Counted from the stretch's first letter, positions 18,761 through 27,983 are shown. The stretch is DNA of 64,000 bases from RZYY01 sp036794825 (GCA_036794825.1 DAIRGA010000016.1:1-64000); one strand, 5' to 3'. Notes: generated from the sequence alone by a model not told the origin. Numbers and translations: made by a program.

Positions 18761-19228
18761 ATGAAACGTTTAGCAGTTTTCTTTTCGATTTGTTTATTTG
18801 CCATCAGCACATTTGCGCAGGATGTAGATCCAAAGCTCTTCAGCGACCATGCCATGCAGATTGCCAAACATCCAAAAATCACCAAAATATTTTCGATGAT
18901 TGATGAACAGCAAAATTTCTATCTTTATGTTGATGTGACAGCTTTCGATGAATTCTACTTGAAAGAACCAATTGAAGATCAGGGATTTAAACTTTTCTTA
19001 TGGAAAGTAGGTGAAATTGGTTTTTACAATGTGGAGCAGTTTGTGACTTTGGTTACTATGATGCAACCCAAAGATAATCAGTTGATTTATGAATTCATTT
19101 CACAGGTTGATCAAAAACGCTTTCTGGTGCAGACGCTTTTCACCAAACAAGGAGAAGACTGGCAGCTGACAGCGCTGAAAAGAACCCGGATAAAGATGGC
19201 CAAAACGTGCAAATTCCCTAAGCTCTGA
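18761..19228 (+). CDS. Small exported protein of unknown function
   Basis: This 155-residue protein has a clear signal peptide (1-19, ending ISTFA before QD) and no lipobox. The mature part is mixed alpha/beta with no motif I recognise. The gene begins 30 nt after comM, in a short AT-rich gap, so it may be co-transcribed. Predicted periplasmic. I have no function to offer. Confidence 0.7.
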   Translation: MKRLAVFFSICLFAISTFAQDVDPKLFSDHAMQIAKHPKITKIFSMIDEQQNFYLYVDVTAFDEFYLKEPIEDQGFKLFLWKVGEIGFYNVEQFVTLVTMMQPKDNQLIYEFISQVDQKRFLVQTLFTKQGEDWQLTALKRTRIKMAKTCKFPKL

Positions 19229-19348
19229 TTTTTATTGGAAAACCATCATCTGTAACGTTCAAAATAATGTGAAGCGGTAACAATATTAATTTTTCTTTTG
19301 TGTTCTGAAAAACACTTGTTTATCAAATCAAAACACAAGAATTTGAAA

Positions 19349-20092
19349 ATGGAAAAGCAACAAATCATCCGGTTGATAGACATCAGGAAGTTTTACAAAG
19401 TGGGCACTCAGGTTGTCAAGGCGCTGCAATCCATAACGCTCGATATTAAGAAAAACGAGTATGTAGCGCTGATGGGGGCTTCCGGATCGGGAAAATCTAC
19501 TTTGATGAATATTCTTGGCTGTCTTGACACACCTACCAGCGGTCAATATTTCCTCAACGGAAAAGATGTCAGCAAGTTGGACGACAATCACCTGGCCGAA
19601 ATCAGGAACAAGGAGATCGGATTTGTTTTCCAGACTTTCAACCTTTTACCCCGTCAATCAGCACTCGAAAATGTGATGTTACCCCTGGTGTATGCCGGGC
19701 TGAGCAAAGCCAAAAGAATAGAACGAGCCAACCAGGTTCTGGAGAGCGTTCAACTTTCCGACCGTATAACACACAAGCCCAATGAGTTATCCGGAGGTCA
19801 GCGGCAAAGGGTAGCAATCGCCAGAGCTTTGGTAAACGAACCTTCGATTATCCTTGCTGATGAGCCCACCGGAAATCTGGATTCCAAGACTTCTCTGGAA
19901 ATAATGGGGCTTTTTGAGCAAATCCATCAACTGGGCAACACAGTCATCATTGTGACCCATGAAGAAGACATTGCCAGGCATGCCCATAGGATCATTAAAC
20001 TAAAGGACGGTCTTGTTGAGCTGGATTACATGAATAAAAACATCAGGACAATGAAAGACTATGAAATTCCGGTAGCCACAGAAGTGTCCTGA
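19349..20092 (+). CDS. ABC transporter ATPase, LolD/MacB type
   Basis: This 247-residue ATPase has Walker A (GASGSGKST), Q-loop (FVFQTFNLLPRQSALENVMLP), signature LSGGQRQRVAIARAL, Walker B (IILADEPTGNLD) and H-loop (IIVTHEED). The FQTFNLLP and LADEPTGNLD stretches are typical of the MacB/LolD/FtsE-like group, whose ATPases drive mechanotransmission at FtsX-fold permeases. No permease is adjacent, which is unusual. A tail of about 25 residues follows the ABC fold. I used ATG 19349 because the 17 residues that would precede it are low-complexity and Lys-rich and start from TTG. Confidence 0.9.
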   Translation: MEKQQIIRLIDIRKFYKVGTQVVKALQSITLDIKKNEYVALMGASGSGKSTLMNILGCLDTPTSGQYFLNGKDVSKLDDNHLAEIRNKEIGFVFQTFNLLPRQSALENVMLPLVYAGLSKAKRIERANQVLESVQLSDRITHKPNELSGGQRQRVAIARALVNEPSIILADEPTGNLDSKTSLEIMGLFEQIHQLGNTVIIVTHEEDIARHAHRIIKLKDGLVELDYMNKNIRTMKDYEIPVATEVS

Positions 20093-20121
20093 AAGCAGCA
20101 CTAAATCTAAAAAAAAGAAAA

Positions 20122-20685
20122 ATGAGCACAGAATTCAAGATATACACTAAAACCGGTGATGCCGGCGAAACCTCTCTTATCGGAGGAACGCGTGTCCCTA
20201 AATATCACCAGCGGATCGAAGCTTACGGCACTTTGGACGAGCTAAACTCATTCATCGGCCTCATCCGCGATCAGGATATTGATGAGGGATCCAAATTGGT
20301 GCTGATTGAAATCCAGGACCGGATTTTCACAGCCGAGTCGCAGCTTGCAATTGACACTGAAAATCCACCCCTCAGGAGGATGCCCGAATTAAAGGAGGAT
20401 GATATTTTGTTCCTTGAAAATCAAATTGATAAGATGAACGAAGAGTTGCCGCCTATATCCAATTTTGTGCTTCCAGGCGGGCACCAGGCTGTTTCGTTAT
20501 GTCATGTGGCACGAACTGTTTGCAGGCGGGCAGAAAGAATCACCATCAGCCTCAGAGAAAACTACCCGGTAAGCGAATTGGTTATAAAGTATTTGAACCG
20601 CCTTTCGGATTACTTGTTTGTTTTATCTCGAAAACTTACAAAGGATCTGAACGCTGTTGAGATTCCCTGGAAGGCAAGATTTTAA
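20122..20685 (+). CDS. Cob(I)yrinic acid a,c-diamide adenosyltransferase, PduO type
   Basis: This 187-residue protein carries the PduO-type signatures: the N-terminal ATP-binding stretch YTKTGDAGETSLIGG with RVPKYHQRIEAYGTLDELNS, and the later FVLPGGHQAVSLCHVARTVCRRAER. The family transfers the adenosyl group of ATP to cob(I)alamin to make adenosylcobalamin (EC 2.5.1.17), the cofactor of enzymes such as methylmalonyl-CoA mutase. It is a trimeric five-helix bundle of the usual length. It begins 29 nt after the ABC ATPase gene and may share its transcript, but no other cobalamin gene is nearby. Confidence 0.94.
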   Translation: MSTEFKIYTKTGDAGETSLIGGTRVPKYHQRIEAYGTLDELNSFIGLIRDQDIDEGSKLVLIEIQDRIFTAESQLAIDTENPPLRRMPELKEDDILFLENQIDKMNEELPPISNFVLPGGHQAVSLCHVARTVCRRAERITISLRENYPVSELVIKYLNRLSDYLFVLSRKLTKDLNAVEIPWKARF

Positions 20686-20726
20686 TAGCTGCGCAATTTT
20701 AAACTTAATTTGATGTTGTAAAAAAT

Positions 20727-20734
20727 TACTTTTG
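20727..20734 (+). promoter_or_regulatory. Bacteroidota -7 promoter element (TACTTTTG) for the DUF2795 gene
   Basis: Exact TAnnTTTG match, 29 nt before the ATG at 20764. It is the same octamer as upstream of the ECF sigma gene, the DUF2461 gene, rimP and the 22400-22975 gene. Confidence 0.6.
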
Positions 20735-20763
20735 TTCAAAATTTAATAATTGAAAATCGAGCT

Positions 20764-20985
20764 ATGTATTGGACGTTGGAATTGGCTTCAAAACTTGAGG
20801 ATGCTCCCTGGCCCGCAACCAAGGATGAGCTTATTGATTACGCAATGAGATCAGGAGCGCCACAGGAGGTTATCGAAAACCTCAACGAAATAGAGGATGA
20901 AGGCGAAGTTTATGAACGTATTGAGGACATCTGGCCCGATTATCCGACCAAAGATGACTTCTTTTTTCATGAAGACGAGTATTAA
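20764..20985 (+). CDS. DUF2795 family small acidic protein
   Basis: This 73-residue, strongly acidic protein (MYWTLELASKLEDAPWPATK at the start, many Glu/Asp) matches what I know as a nearly invariant Bacteroidota family of this exact size annotated DUF2795. Its function is not established. It has its own -7 box and converges on rsmD, overlapping its stop region by 4 nt. It has no signal peptide, so it should be cytoplasmic. Confidence 0.88.
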   Translation: MYWTLELASKLEDAPWPATKDELIDYAMRSGAPQEVIENLNEIEDEGEVYERIEDIWPDYPTKDDFFFHEDEY

Positions 20986-21524
20986 ACACTGTTGATGAAA
21001 AACGAAAAATTTACTTTGCCGTAACGCCTGTTTTCAAAGTATTGAGGATGGCCAGCAAAATCAACCGAGCGTGAATGTTCGATGATGAGCCGGCCATCTT
21101 TTTTTAACCATTCATTGTCGAATATCAGTCCCGGCAGTTCAACGATCTTGTCAAGGTCATAAGGAGCATCAGAAAAAATAAGATCATAGCCTTCAGCAGG
21201 TTGCCTGCTCAGGAATTTAAACACATCTGCCCTGATCGTTGTCAAATTGACAAATTTAAGTTCTGTTGCCGTCTTGCGGATAAACTCAACGCACTTGAAA
21301 TTCAACTCTACAGAAGTGACCAGAGATGCTTCGCGAGAAGCAAATTCGTAGGAGATACTTCCTGTTCCCGCAAAGAGGTCCAAAACCCTCAAACCCTCAA
21401 AATCAATGACATTATTCAGAATATTGAACAAACTTTCCTTGGCCAGATCGGTTGTGGGTCGCACCGGTAAATTTGCCGGAGGGTTGATGCGCCGGCCTTT
21501 TTGTGTGCCGCCTATAATTCGCAA
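20982..21524 (-). CDS. rsmD: 16S rRNA (guanine966-N2)-methyltransferase RsmD
   Basis: This 180-residue protein has the RsmD N-terminus (MRIIGGTQKGRRINPPANLPVRPTTDLAKES, shown by GGTQKGRRI and RPTTDLAKE), the SAM-binding motif I (VLDLFAGTGSISYEFASR) and the catalytic motif in the variant form DAPY instead of NPPY, common in RsmD. It methylates N2 of G966 of 16S rRNA in the assembled 30S subunit. Last gene of a minus-strand operon; its start overlaps the end of the DUF3822 gene by 13 nt. Its stop overlaps the convergent DUF2795 stop by 4 nt. Confidence 0.94.
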   Translation of the reverse strand: MRIIGGTQKGRRINPPANLPVRPTTDLAKESLFNILNNVIDFEGLRVLDLFAGTGSISYEFASREASLVTSVELNFKCVEFIRKTATELKFVNLTTIRADVFKFLSRQPAEGYDLIFSDAPYDLDKIVELPGLIFDNEWLKKDGRLIIEHSRSVDFAGHPQYFENRRYGKVNFSFFINSV

Positions 21525-22384
21525 TGGTAGTGATTTAATAGGTTAAAATAGTAGTGACCCGGTATCTGGTCAAAAACATAGCTGTAACGGAATCCCGCAG
21601 GTCGCTCGCCTAAACTTACATTCCTGACATACTTTCTGGTGATGTCGTAGATTTCGGATATTCTTAGGACTTCTCCCAACATTCGCAGCTTGATGGATTC
21701 AGGATCTAAATTCAGCTGCTCCAATACATAGATAAGGTAATATATAAAATCCTCACCGGCGGTGTACCTGAAACTATTGTAAAACAATAGTTGGTCATCT
21801 TTTAAAACAACAATATCAAACCAGGTTTTGCGAACGTAAACATACACCCCAATGCCCGGATCAGTGCTTTTTGAAGAGGCCAGCAGGCTTTCAATCAAGA
21901 CACTGCCATGATGATGCACAGAAGCAAGCGGAAAAAACCTGGCAATTGCCTTTCGCAATTCATCATTAACAAACCAAACATTCCTGGCTTCAAGCAGCGG
22001 CAGGTAATCGTCCGATGGGCTGTCTCCTTTCCCGGGATTATAAAGTAATGACAGATTATCTTTTGCTTTTAATGGATCGAAAAATGGGTGTGGAATAAGG
22101 GTTGATTTATGGGTTTCGATTATTATTTTTATGCTTTCGTAGGGTAAACCCAACAAATCGGACGATTGGACTATTTCAGGAATTAACTGACTTATATCTT
22201 GATAATTAGTTGAATTATTCAACTCCCGGGATTCAAGCGCAAGGTATTTCATTTGCGCAGGATCAAGCACACAAAAAGAAAATCCATTCAGAGACAACTG
22301 AATGGACAATCCCAGATATTGTGAAGCTTCTCTGTTAAAAGCTTTATCAAAAACGCTTGTGGTTAATTTAACCCTATGAAGCAT
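21512..22384 (-). CDS. DUF3822 family protein
   Basis: This 290-residue protein matches my memory of the Bacteroidota DUF3822 family (opening FDKAFNREASQYLGLSIQLS; ALPHP-like HPFFDP in the middle; FYNSFRYTAGEDFIYYLIYVLEQL in the second half), which has an actin/HSP70-like ATPase fold of unknown role. Genetic linkage with rsmD is common in the phylum. No signal peptide or membrane helix. Middle gene of the minus-strand operon: 15 nt after the upstream gene, with a 13-nt overlap into rsmD, so translational coupling is likely. Confidence 0.8.
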   Translation of the reverse strand: MLHRVKLTTSVFDKAFNREASQYLGLSIQLSLNGFSFCVLDPAQMKYLALESRELNNSTNYQDISQLIPEIVQSSDLLGLPYESIKIIIETHKSTLIPHPFFDPLKAKDNLSLLYNPGKGDSPSDDYLPLLEARNVWFVNDELRKAIARFFPLASVHHHGSVLIESLLASSKSTDPGIGVYVYVRKTWFDIVVLKDDQLLFYNSFRYTAGEDFIYYLIYVLEQLNLDPESIKLRMLGEVLRISEIYDITRKYVRNVSLGERPAGFRYSYVFDQIPGHYYFNLLNHYHCEL

Positions 22385-22399
22385 GAGGATTTCATATAA

Positions 22400-22975
22400 C
22401 TACTCCCAGTTACCGTCGGTTGATGGTTCCTCGAGGGAGCCTACTATGAGGTCTTTCACCATTGGATTTTTAATCATAACCTCATCAAGGCCGGCAAGAT
22501 AGTACTCTTTTTTGGCAGATGCCATAAATACTGGTACCATAACACCTCCCCTGTTGATCATTTTTGCATCCATTTCGAACTTCTTCCCACCTGAAAAGGG
22601 TATATAGGCAAATTCGGCGAGGTTAAAGTCTGGTCTTTGACCAAACAGCGAGTCAATGACGGGCTTGAATCCGATAGTGTCACTGATCGTTTTTACTAAA
22701 AGGGAGTCAGTAGGATCGTAAACCGTACTAACTACAGGTATCTGGGCAGTTTTTAGAAACTCAACCATGAGGTCGATACTTGGAACAAATGTATCGTTAA
22801 GGGCACGATACATTTGCTGAACTGAGCGAATATCTTTCAAACTCTGAACAACATAAGCAGTGCGATAGTCTTTTTGTTTGTTAAATCTAACCGGGGTTTG
22901 AATCGTTTCCCAAACCTGGTAGGCGAGAAATGCAATTACGATAATTAATACAACTTTAATAATTTTTGTCTTCAT
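22400..22975 (-). CDS. Membrane-anchored protein of unknown function
   Basis: This 191-residue protein has one N-terminal membrane helix (about 7-23) and a soluble, presumably periplasmic remainder with no motif I can name. A residue stretch like DYRTAYVVQSLKDIRSVQQ, predicted to be a coiled-coil or helical stalk, follows the membrane segment. First gene of the operon with DUF3822 and rsmD, preceded by a -7 box on the minus strand. Confidence 0.75.
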   Translation of the reverse strand: MKTKIIKVVLIIVIAFLAYQVWETIQTPVRFNKQKDYRTAYVVQSLKDIRSVQQMYRALNDTFVPSIDLMVEFLKTAQIPVVSTVYDPTDSLLVKTISDTIGFKPVIDSLFGQRPDFNLAEFAYIPFSGGKKFEMDAKMINRGGVMVPVFMASAKKEYYLAGLDEVMIKNPMVKDLIVGSLEEPSTDGNWE

Positions 22976-22998
22976 AGATACCTGTTTTTTGATAGCTG

Positions 22999-23006
22999 CA
23001 AAAGTA
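22999..23006 (-). promoter_or_regulatory. Bacteroidota -7 promoter element (TACTTTTG on minus strand)
   Basis: The plus strand reads CAAAAGTA. On the minus strand this is an exact TAnnTTTG box followed by CAGC, 23 nt upstream of the start codon at 22975. It gives the unknown-DUF3822-rsmD operon its own promoter in the 52-nt gap after infB. Confidence 0.6.
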
Positions 23007-23027
23007 TAACTTTTTTAGTTGATTACG

Positions 23028-26000
23028 CTATTTATCCAATTTTCGGGCGATTTTGACCTGTTCAAAACCTTCGATGATATCGCCAACTTTGATATCGTTA
23101 AAGTTCTCGATGCTCACTCCGCATTCGTATCCGCTGCTTACCTCTTTAGCATCGTCTTTAAATCGTTTTAATGAAGCAAGTTTACCAGTATAAACCACAA
23201 TGCCGTCTCGAATCAGCCGAACCTGCGTGTTGCGTGTAATGCTTCCGTCAAGAACCATGCAGCCTGCAATTGCGCCTACTTTAACAATTTTAAAGACATC
23301 TCTGACCTCGAGGTTACAGGTGATTTTCTCTTCAATATCAGGCGAGAGCATACCTTCGATTGCAGACTTGATTTCTTCGATTGCGGTATAAATGATCGAA
23401 TAAAGCCTGATGTCAATCTGCTCGCGTTCAGCCAGTTTGCGAGCTCCGGCCGATGGGCGGACCTGGAATGCTATGATGATGGCATTTGAAGCAGAGGCAA
23501 GCATAACGTCGGTTTCGGTAACCTGACCTACTGACTTATGAATAACATTGACCTGAACTTCCTGGTTGCCAAGCTTGAGCAATGAATCGCTTAATGCTTC
23601 AACAGAGCCATCCACATCACCTTTTACGATGATATTCAGCTCTTTGAAATCACCGATAGCGATACGGCGACCAATCTCATCCAGGGTAATATGCTTCTGG
23701 GTTCTAAGGCCTTGCTCACGCTGAAGCTGCATTCGTTTTGCAGCTATATTTCTGGCCTCACGCTCATCACTCAGAACTCTGAAAATATCACCGGCCTGAG
23801 GTGCACCGGTAATACCGAGCATCAGCACAGGCGCTGATGGGCCAGCCTGCGTAATGCGTTGATTACGCTCATTGTACATTGCACGAACTTTCCCGGAATG
23901 TGATCCTGCCAAAACGATATCCCCGACTTTGAGGGTTCCGTTTTGCACCAGGAGCTTGGCTACATAGCCTCTTCCTTTATCCAGTGAGGACTCGATAACC
24001 GTACCGTAAGACCGGCGCGCGGGATTTCCTTTTAAATCGAGCATTTCAGCCTCAAGGAGTACTTTTTCAAGCAGCAGATCAATATTAAGGCCGGTAACCG
24101 CTGATATTTCCTGGCTTTGGTATTTACCACCCCAATCTTCCACCAGAATATTCATCTGGGAAAGTTGTTCCTTAATCTTTTCCGGTTTGGCGGTGGGCTT
24201 ATCAATTTTATTAATGGCAAAAACAATCGGAACCTGAGCTGCAAGTGCATGGTTGATGGCCTCTTTTGTTTGAGGCATCACGCTATCATCAGCAGCAATA
24301 ACAATGATTGCGATGTCGGTGACCTTAGCTCCGCGTGCACGCATTGCAGTAAAAGCTTCGTGACCGGGAGTGTCAAGGAAAGTGATCTTTTTGCCGTTGT
24401 CAAGGTTAACTTCATAAGCGCCGATATGCTGGGTTATTCCTCCGGCTTCGCCGGCGATTACGTTTGTTCGGCGTATGTAGTCGAGCAGTTTGGTTTTACC
24501 GTGGTCAACATGCCCCATCACGGTAACGATTGGAGCGCGGGGGACAAGGTCTTCCGGTTTGTCTTCCTCGCGGTCGGCTTCATCAATAGCGCTTTCGACG
24601 CTGGCGAATTCTACCTTAAAGCCAAATTCTTCTGCAACAATGGTAATTGTTTCAGCGTCAAGCCTCTGATTTATAGACACTACCAGCCCCAATTGCATAC
24701 ACAGGGAGATGATTTCGGTAACTGGCACTTCCATCATGGTGGCCATCTCGTTAGCTGTAACGAATTCGGCCACTTTCAGAATGCTCTTTTCCTCTTCAAT
24801 CTCGAGGAGTTCGCGTTCTTTATTTTTGCTGATGAGATCACGTTTCTGTCGTCTGTGCTTCGAGGCTTTGGATTTGCCTGCTCCGGTGAGCCTGGCCATC
24901 GTTTCCTTGATCTGCTTCTGGATTTCTTCCTGGGTAAGTTCAGGTCTGTCATCCTTTTTAAGTCGTTTATGACGTTGCAGCCTGACCTTGGTTTTGTTTT
25001 TTTCTTCAGCGGGTTTTAATACCGGCTTCGTGGTTTCTGTAGGTGTCTCTTCGGATTTAATACGCTTACGCTTTTTCTTCTTCGGCTTCAGCTTGTTATC
25101 CGAGGATGATGCCACTGGTTTTTGTTTCTCGGTGCGTGTATCTGAAGGAAGATCAATCCTGCCTATGATGTTGGGACCGGTGAGCCTCTCCACTTTTGGT
25201 TTGTAAATTTCAACCTCTTTTTCCCTGTCATCCGCTTTAATAAGCTTATGCTTCTCCTTTTCAACAGGTAACGAAGTATCAGGCTTTGCAGCTACTGCTT
25301 CCGTTTTGTCCTTTAACTGCTTTTGAGGAGGAGATTCTTTTTTGGGCTGGTCAGCTTTCCGTTTGATTTCCCGCTCTTTCCTTTTTTCTTCAGCAGATTT
25401 CTTTGGGGGCTTGGTTCGTTCGTTGATCGAACCGAGATCAATTTTTCCGATTATTTTCAGCCCGGTTTCCTTTTCCTGATCCTCAACTGGTTCTTCTGAT
25501 GGAAGCATAAGAGTTTCAGCCTCTAAATCAGGCTGTTCAGCTGTTGTTTCCTTATGATGGCGCTTCCCACCGTCGGTCTCATGAATGGCTTCCGGTTCTG
25601 CTTTAAGGGGTGGTTCGGACTGATGGATTATCTCAGGCGGTGCTGGCTGCTGCTCTTTTTCGGGCTGAATCTCGGGAGACTTAATTTCGACAAAGTCTTC
25701 GGGGCCAGCAGATTCTTTTTTCACGGTTATCACCTTTTCGGGAAGAGTATCGGTTTCAACCGGTGGCTCAATCAGCAGTTCCTCGACGGTTTCATCGAAA
25801 TCCTTAACCTCCGATTTCTTGAATGCCGGAGATTCGATGGCTTTTTTGAAATCTTCATCAATTTCTACGGCAACCCCTCTGATGATGATGTCCTCTTCTT
25901 CATCTTCATAATCGGGTACAGAAGTCATTTTTTTACGATCATCAATTGAGAGAATTTCGCGTTTGACAGAGGTAAGGCCCTTTTTCTTCGATTCCTCCTT

Positions 26001-26180
26001 TACACTTTTTTCACCCATATATTCGCGGGTAAGGAGTCCGTACATCTCCTCGGTAAGTTTTGTGTTAGGGTTTGCATCAATATGGAAGCCTTTTTTGTGC
26101 AAAAATTCCACAATGGTACCCTGACCCACATTGAACTCACGGGCAGCTTTGTTAAGCCTTATTGTACCGCTTTCTTTCAT
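23028..26180 (-). CDS. infB: Translation initiation factor IF-2
   Basis: This 1050-residue protein has an N-terminal IF2_N-type winged domain (IRLNKAAREFNVGQGTIVEFLHKKG), a long charged, low-complexity Lys/Glu/Pro linker (about 75-430) and the conserved core. The GTPase domain starts near residue 535, with G1 GHVDHGKT near 550, G3 DTPGHEAF and G4 NKID. Domains II-IV follow to the C-terminus. IF-2 places initiator tRNA on the 30S subunit and promotes subunit joining. I set the start at ATG 26180 because the family begins at this point; the extra 19 residues upstream have no family match. It follows nusA by 49 nt in the rimP-nusA-infB operon. The long linker is normal for Bacteroidota. Confidence 0.96.
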   Translation of the reverse strand: MKESGTIRLNKAAREFNVGQGTIVEFLHKKGFHIDANPNTKLTEEMYGLLTREYMGEKSVKEESKKKGLTSVKREILSIDDRKKMTSVPDYEDEEEDIIIRGVAVEIDEDFKKAIESPAFKKSEVKDFDETVEELLIEPPVETDTLPEKVITVKKESAGPEDFVEIKSPEIQPEKEQQPAPPEIIHQSEPPLKAEPEAIHETDGGKRHHKETTAEQPDLEAETLMLPSEEPVEDQEKETGLKIIGKIDLGSINERTKPPKKSAEEKRKEREIKRKADQPKKESPPQKQLKDKTEAVAAKPDTSLPVEKEKHKLIKADDREKEVEIYKPKVERLTGPNIIGRIDLPSDTRTEKQKPVASSSDNKLKPKKKKRKRIKSEETPTETTKPVLKPAEEKNKTKVRLQRHKRLKKDDRPELTQEEIQKQIKETMARLTGAGKSKASKHRRQKRDLISKNKERELLEIEEEKSILKVAEFVTANEMATMMEVPVTEIISLCMQLGLVVSINQRLDAETITIVAEEFGFKVEFASVESAIDEADREEDKPEDLVPRAPIVTVMGHVDHGKTKLLDYIRRTNVIAGEAGGITQHIGAYEVNLDNGKKITFLDTPGHEAFTAMRARGAKVTDIAIIVIAADDSVMPQTKEAINHALAAQVPIVFAINKIDKPTAKPEKIKEQLSQMNILVEDWGGKYQSQEISAVTGLNIDLLLEKVLLEAEMLDLKGNPARRSYGTVIESSLDKGRGYVAKLLVQNGTLKVGDIVLAGSHSGKVRAMYNERNQRITQAGPSAPVLMLGITGAPQAGDIFRVLSDEREARNIAAKRMQLQREQGLRTQKHITLDEIGRRIAIGDFKELNIIVKGDVDGSVEALSDSLLKLGNQEVQVNVIHKSVGQVTETDVMLASASNAIIIAFQVRPSAGARKLAEREQIDIRLYSIIYTAIEEIKSAIEGMLSPDIEEKITCNLEVRDVFKIVKVGAIAGCMVLDGSITRNTQVRLIRDGIVVYTGKLASLKRFKDDAKEVSSGYECGVSIENFNDIKVGDIIEGFEQVKIARKLDK

Positions 26181-26229
26181 GTTTATCCTCTTCCGGTAGA
26201 AATTAAATATTGCGCTAAAAATACTTTTT

Positions 26230-27468
26230 TTATTCAAATTCGGCTTTTAAAATCTTGATTACATCACTAATTGTCTCCTCTTCCAGATCGGTACGTTTAA
26301 CGAGTTCTTCGAAGCCTAAGTTAAGCACACTTTTGGCTGTATCACAGCCGATAGCCTTGAACTCATCAATGACCCACTGTTCGATTTCATCTGAGAATTC
26401 CTCAAGATCCACATCATCTTCGGCTTCGCCACCAGTATCACGGTAAACATCAATCTCATAACCTGTGAGTTTTCCGGCAAGCTTAATATTGAATCCTCCC
26501 TTGCCGATGGCGAGTGAAACCTGGTCGGGTTTCATATACACTTCAGCTCTTTTGTTTTTGTCGTCAAGAGTGATGGAGGTAATTTTGGCCGGGCTCAATG
26601 CTCGCTGGATGTATAGCGATACGTTGGACGAGTAATTGATGACGTCGATATTTTCATTTTTCAGTTCTCTTACAATGCCATGAATACGGGAGCCTTTCAT
26701 TCCTACGCAGGCGCCAACAGGATCAATCCGATCATCATAGGATTCGACGGCAATCTTGGCTCTTTCGCCCGGAACCCGGACGATATTTTTAATGGTGATG
26801 AGCCCATCGTAAACCTCAGGGACCTCCTGCTCGAACAGACGTTCAAGAAACAGTGGTGCTGTCCGCGAAAGGATGATCTGTGGCACATTATTGCGCAGGT
26901 CAACCTTCAGAACAACAGCCCTGATGGTGTCACCCTTGCGGTAATGGTCGTTAGGAATCTGCTCCGATTTTGGAAGGATCAGCTCAATATTTTCGTCGTC
27001 AAGTACGAGTATTTCCTTTTTCCATACCTGATACACCTCTCCGGTGATGATATCGCCTATCCTGTCCTTGTATTTGTGGTAAACATTATCTTTCTCGTAT
27101 TCCTGCACTTTTGCCACGAGGTTTTGCCTGATGGCGAGGATTTCACGGCGCCCAAAATCTTTCATTCTGATTTCTTCCGATACCTCCTCCCCTACCTCAA
27201 AATCAGGTTCTATCTTGATGGCTTCAGAATAGGCAATCTGGAGGTTTGGATCTTCGATTTCATCGTCTTCAACGATTTCGCGAAGGCGGTAAATTTCAAG
27301 ATCACCCTTGTCAATATTCACAATGATGTCAATATTTTCGGCTGTTCCGTACTTTTTTTCCAGCATCGAGCGAAAAACATCTTCGATGATGCGCATCATC
27401 GTTTCGCGGTCTATGTTTTTGAAATCCTTAAATTCCGAAAAGGTTTCGACCAAATTTATATTATCCAT
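26230..27468 (-). CDS. nusA: Transcription termination/antitermination factor NusA
   Basis: This 412-residue protein has the NusA N-terminal RNA-polymerase-binding domain (1-125), an S1 domain (about 130-200, GDIITGEVYQVWKKEILV), tandem KH domains (about 225-350, including DPVGACVGMKGSRIHGIVRELKNE and LAIGKGGFNIKLAGKLTG) and a short C-terminal helical region (about 360-412). It has no full acidic repeats of the E. coli type, which is usual for Bacteroidota. NusA modulates pausing, termination and antitermination. It lies 27 nt after rimP in the conserved rimP-nusA-infB order. Confidence 0.96.
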   Translation of the reverse strand: MDNINLVETFSEFKDFKNIDRETMMRIIEDVFRSMLEKKYGTAENIDIIVNIDKGDLEIYRLREIVEDDEIEDPNLQIAYSEAIKIEPDFEVGEEVSEEIRMKDFGRREILAIRQNLVAKVQEYEKDNVYHKYKDRIGDIITGEVYQVWKKEILVLDDENIELILPKSEQIPNDHYRKGDTIRAVVLKVDLRNNVPQIILSRTAPLFLERLFEQEVPEVYDGLITIKNIVRVPGERAKIAVESYDDRIDPVGACVGMKGSRIHGIVRELKNENIDVINYSSNVSLYIQRALSPAKITSITLDDKNKRAEVYMKPDQVSLAIGKGGFNIKLAGKLTGYEIDVYRDTGGEAEDDVDLEEFSDEIEQWVIDEFKAIGCDTAKSVLNLGFEELVKRTDLEEETISDVIKILKAEFE

Positions 27469-27495
27469 TTTTCAACAATGTATTTGTTCTGAACT

Positions 27496-27948
27496 TTACT
27501 TAAACGATAAGACGACCTTGGCCTGGGCAATGCCTGAAAACGGTATGTTGGAGTGCGTTGGGTCTGTCTCTTTTTTCTTTTTGTTTGGTGGCATTTCAAG
27601 GGTGATGCTTTCTTCATCAACCCGTACGAGTTTGCCTTTGATTTTCTGTTCGTCGGCGGTGAGCAACTGTAGCTCTCTTCCGATATTCTTGACGTACTGG
27701 CGCTTGTGAATCAATGGTTTATCGGCGCCATAGGAAGTAACCCTGAGTTCAAAATCTTCCGCGTCGCGATCAAGGGATGATTCCACAGCCTTACTCAGTT
27801 GGCTGCAGTCATCAATCAAAACCGCTGTATCACTGTCAATTACGATTGTGATTACATTTCCCGCTTTCACGATCACATCGGCCACATACTTATCAGTACC
27901 CTCAAGGTGTTTTGCAGCCAATTCACGTATGTATGCTTTTTTAATCAT
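27496..27948 (-). CDS. rimP: Ribosome maturation factor RimP
   Basis: This 150-residue protein has the RimP fold: an N-terminal alpha/beta domain (1-80, with VIDSDTAVLIDDCSQLSKAVES and the following Asp-rich stretch) and a C-terminal SH3-like domain (about 85-150, with RQYVKNIGRELQLLT and GKLVRVDEESITLEMP). It assists 30S subunit maturation. First gene of the rimP-nusA-infB operon; its leader carries a palindromic hairpin and a -7 box. Confidence 0.93.
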   Translation of the reverse strand: MIKKAYIRELAAKHLEGTDKYVADVIVKAGNVITIVIDSDTAVLIDDCSQLSKAVESSLDRDAEDFELRVTSYGADKPLIHKRQYVKNIGRELQLLTADEQKIKGKLVRVDEESITLEMPPNKKKKETDPTHSNIPFSGIAQAKVVLSFK

Positions 27949-27968
27949 CAGTTTGTATCAATAAAATA

Positions 27969-27983
27969 GGGGACTCAGTCCCC
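27969..27983 (-). promoter_or_regulatory. Palindromic hairpin in the rimP leader
   Basis: GGGGACTCAGTCCCC is a near-perfect 15-nt palindrome lying 20 nt upstream of the rimP start within the predicted leader RNA. As a hairpin it forms a 5-bp GC stem around a 5-nt loop; flanking CCTCA/TGAGG segments (about 27982-28017) could form an alternative pairing. It might be an attenuator or autoregulatory site; as DNA it could be an operator. Confidence 0.4.

Noticed and set aside
24117..25019. 300-codon open frame on the + strand opposite infB
   Set aside because: It is antisense to the conserved IF-2 GTPase region and its translation is Phe/Cys-rich with no family resemblance, an artefact of GC and codon bias in infB.
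24900..25950. Low-complexity Lys/Glu-rich coding region that might suggest a repeat element or frameshift
   Set aside because: This is the normal variable linker of bacterial IF-2; the frame is intact throughout.
26181..26237. 19-residue N-terminal extension of IF-2
   Set aside because: The IF2_N domain begins at the later ATG (26180), and the extension has no family match.
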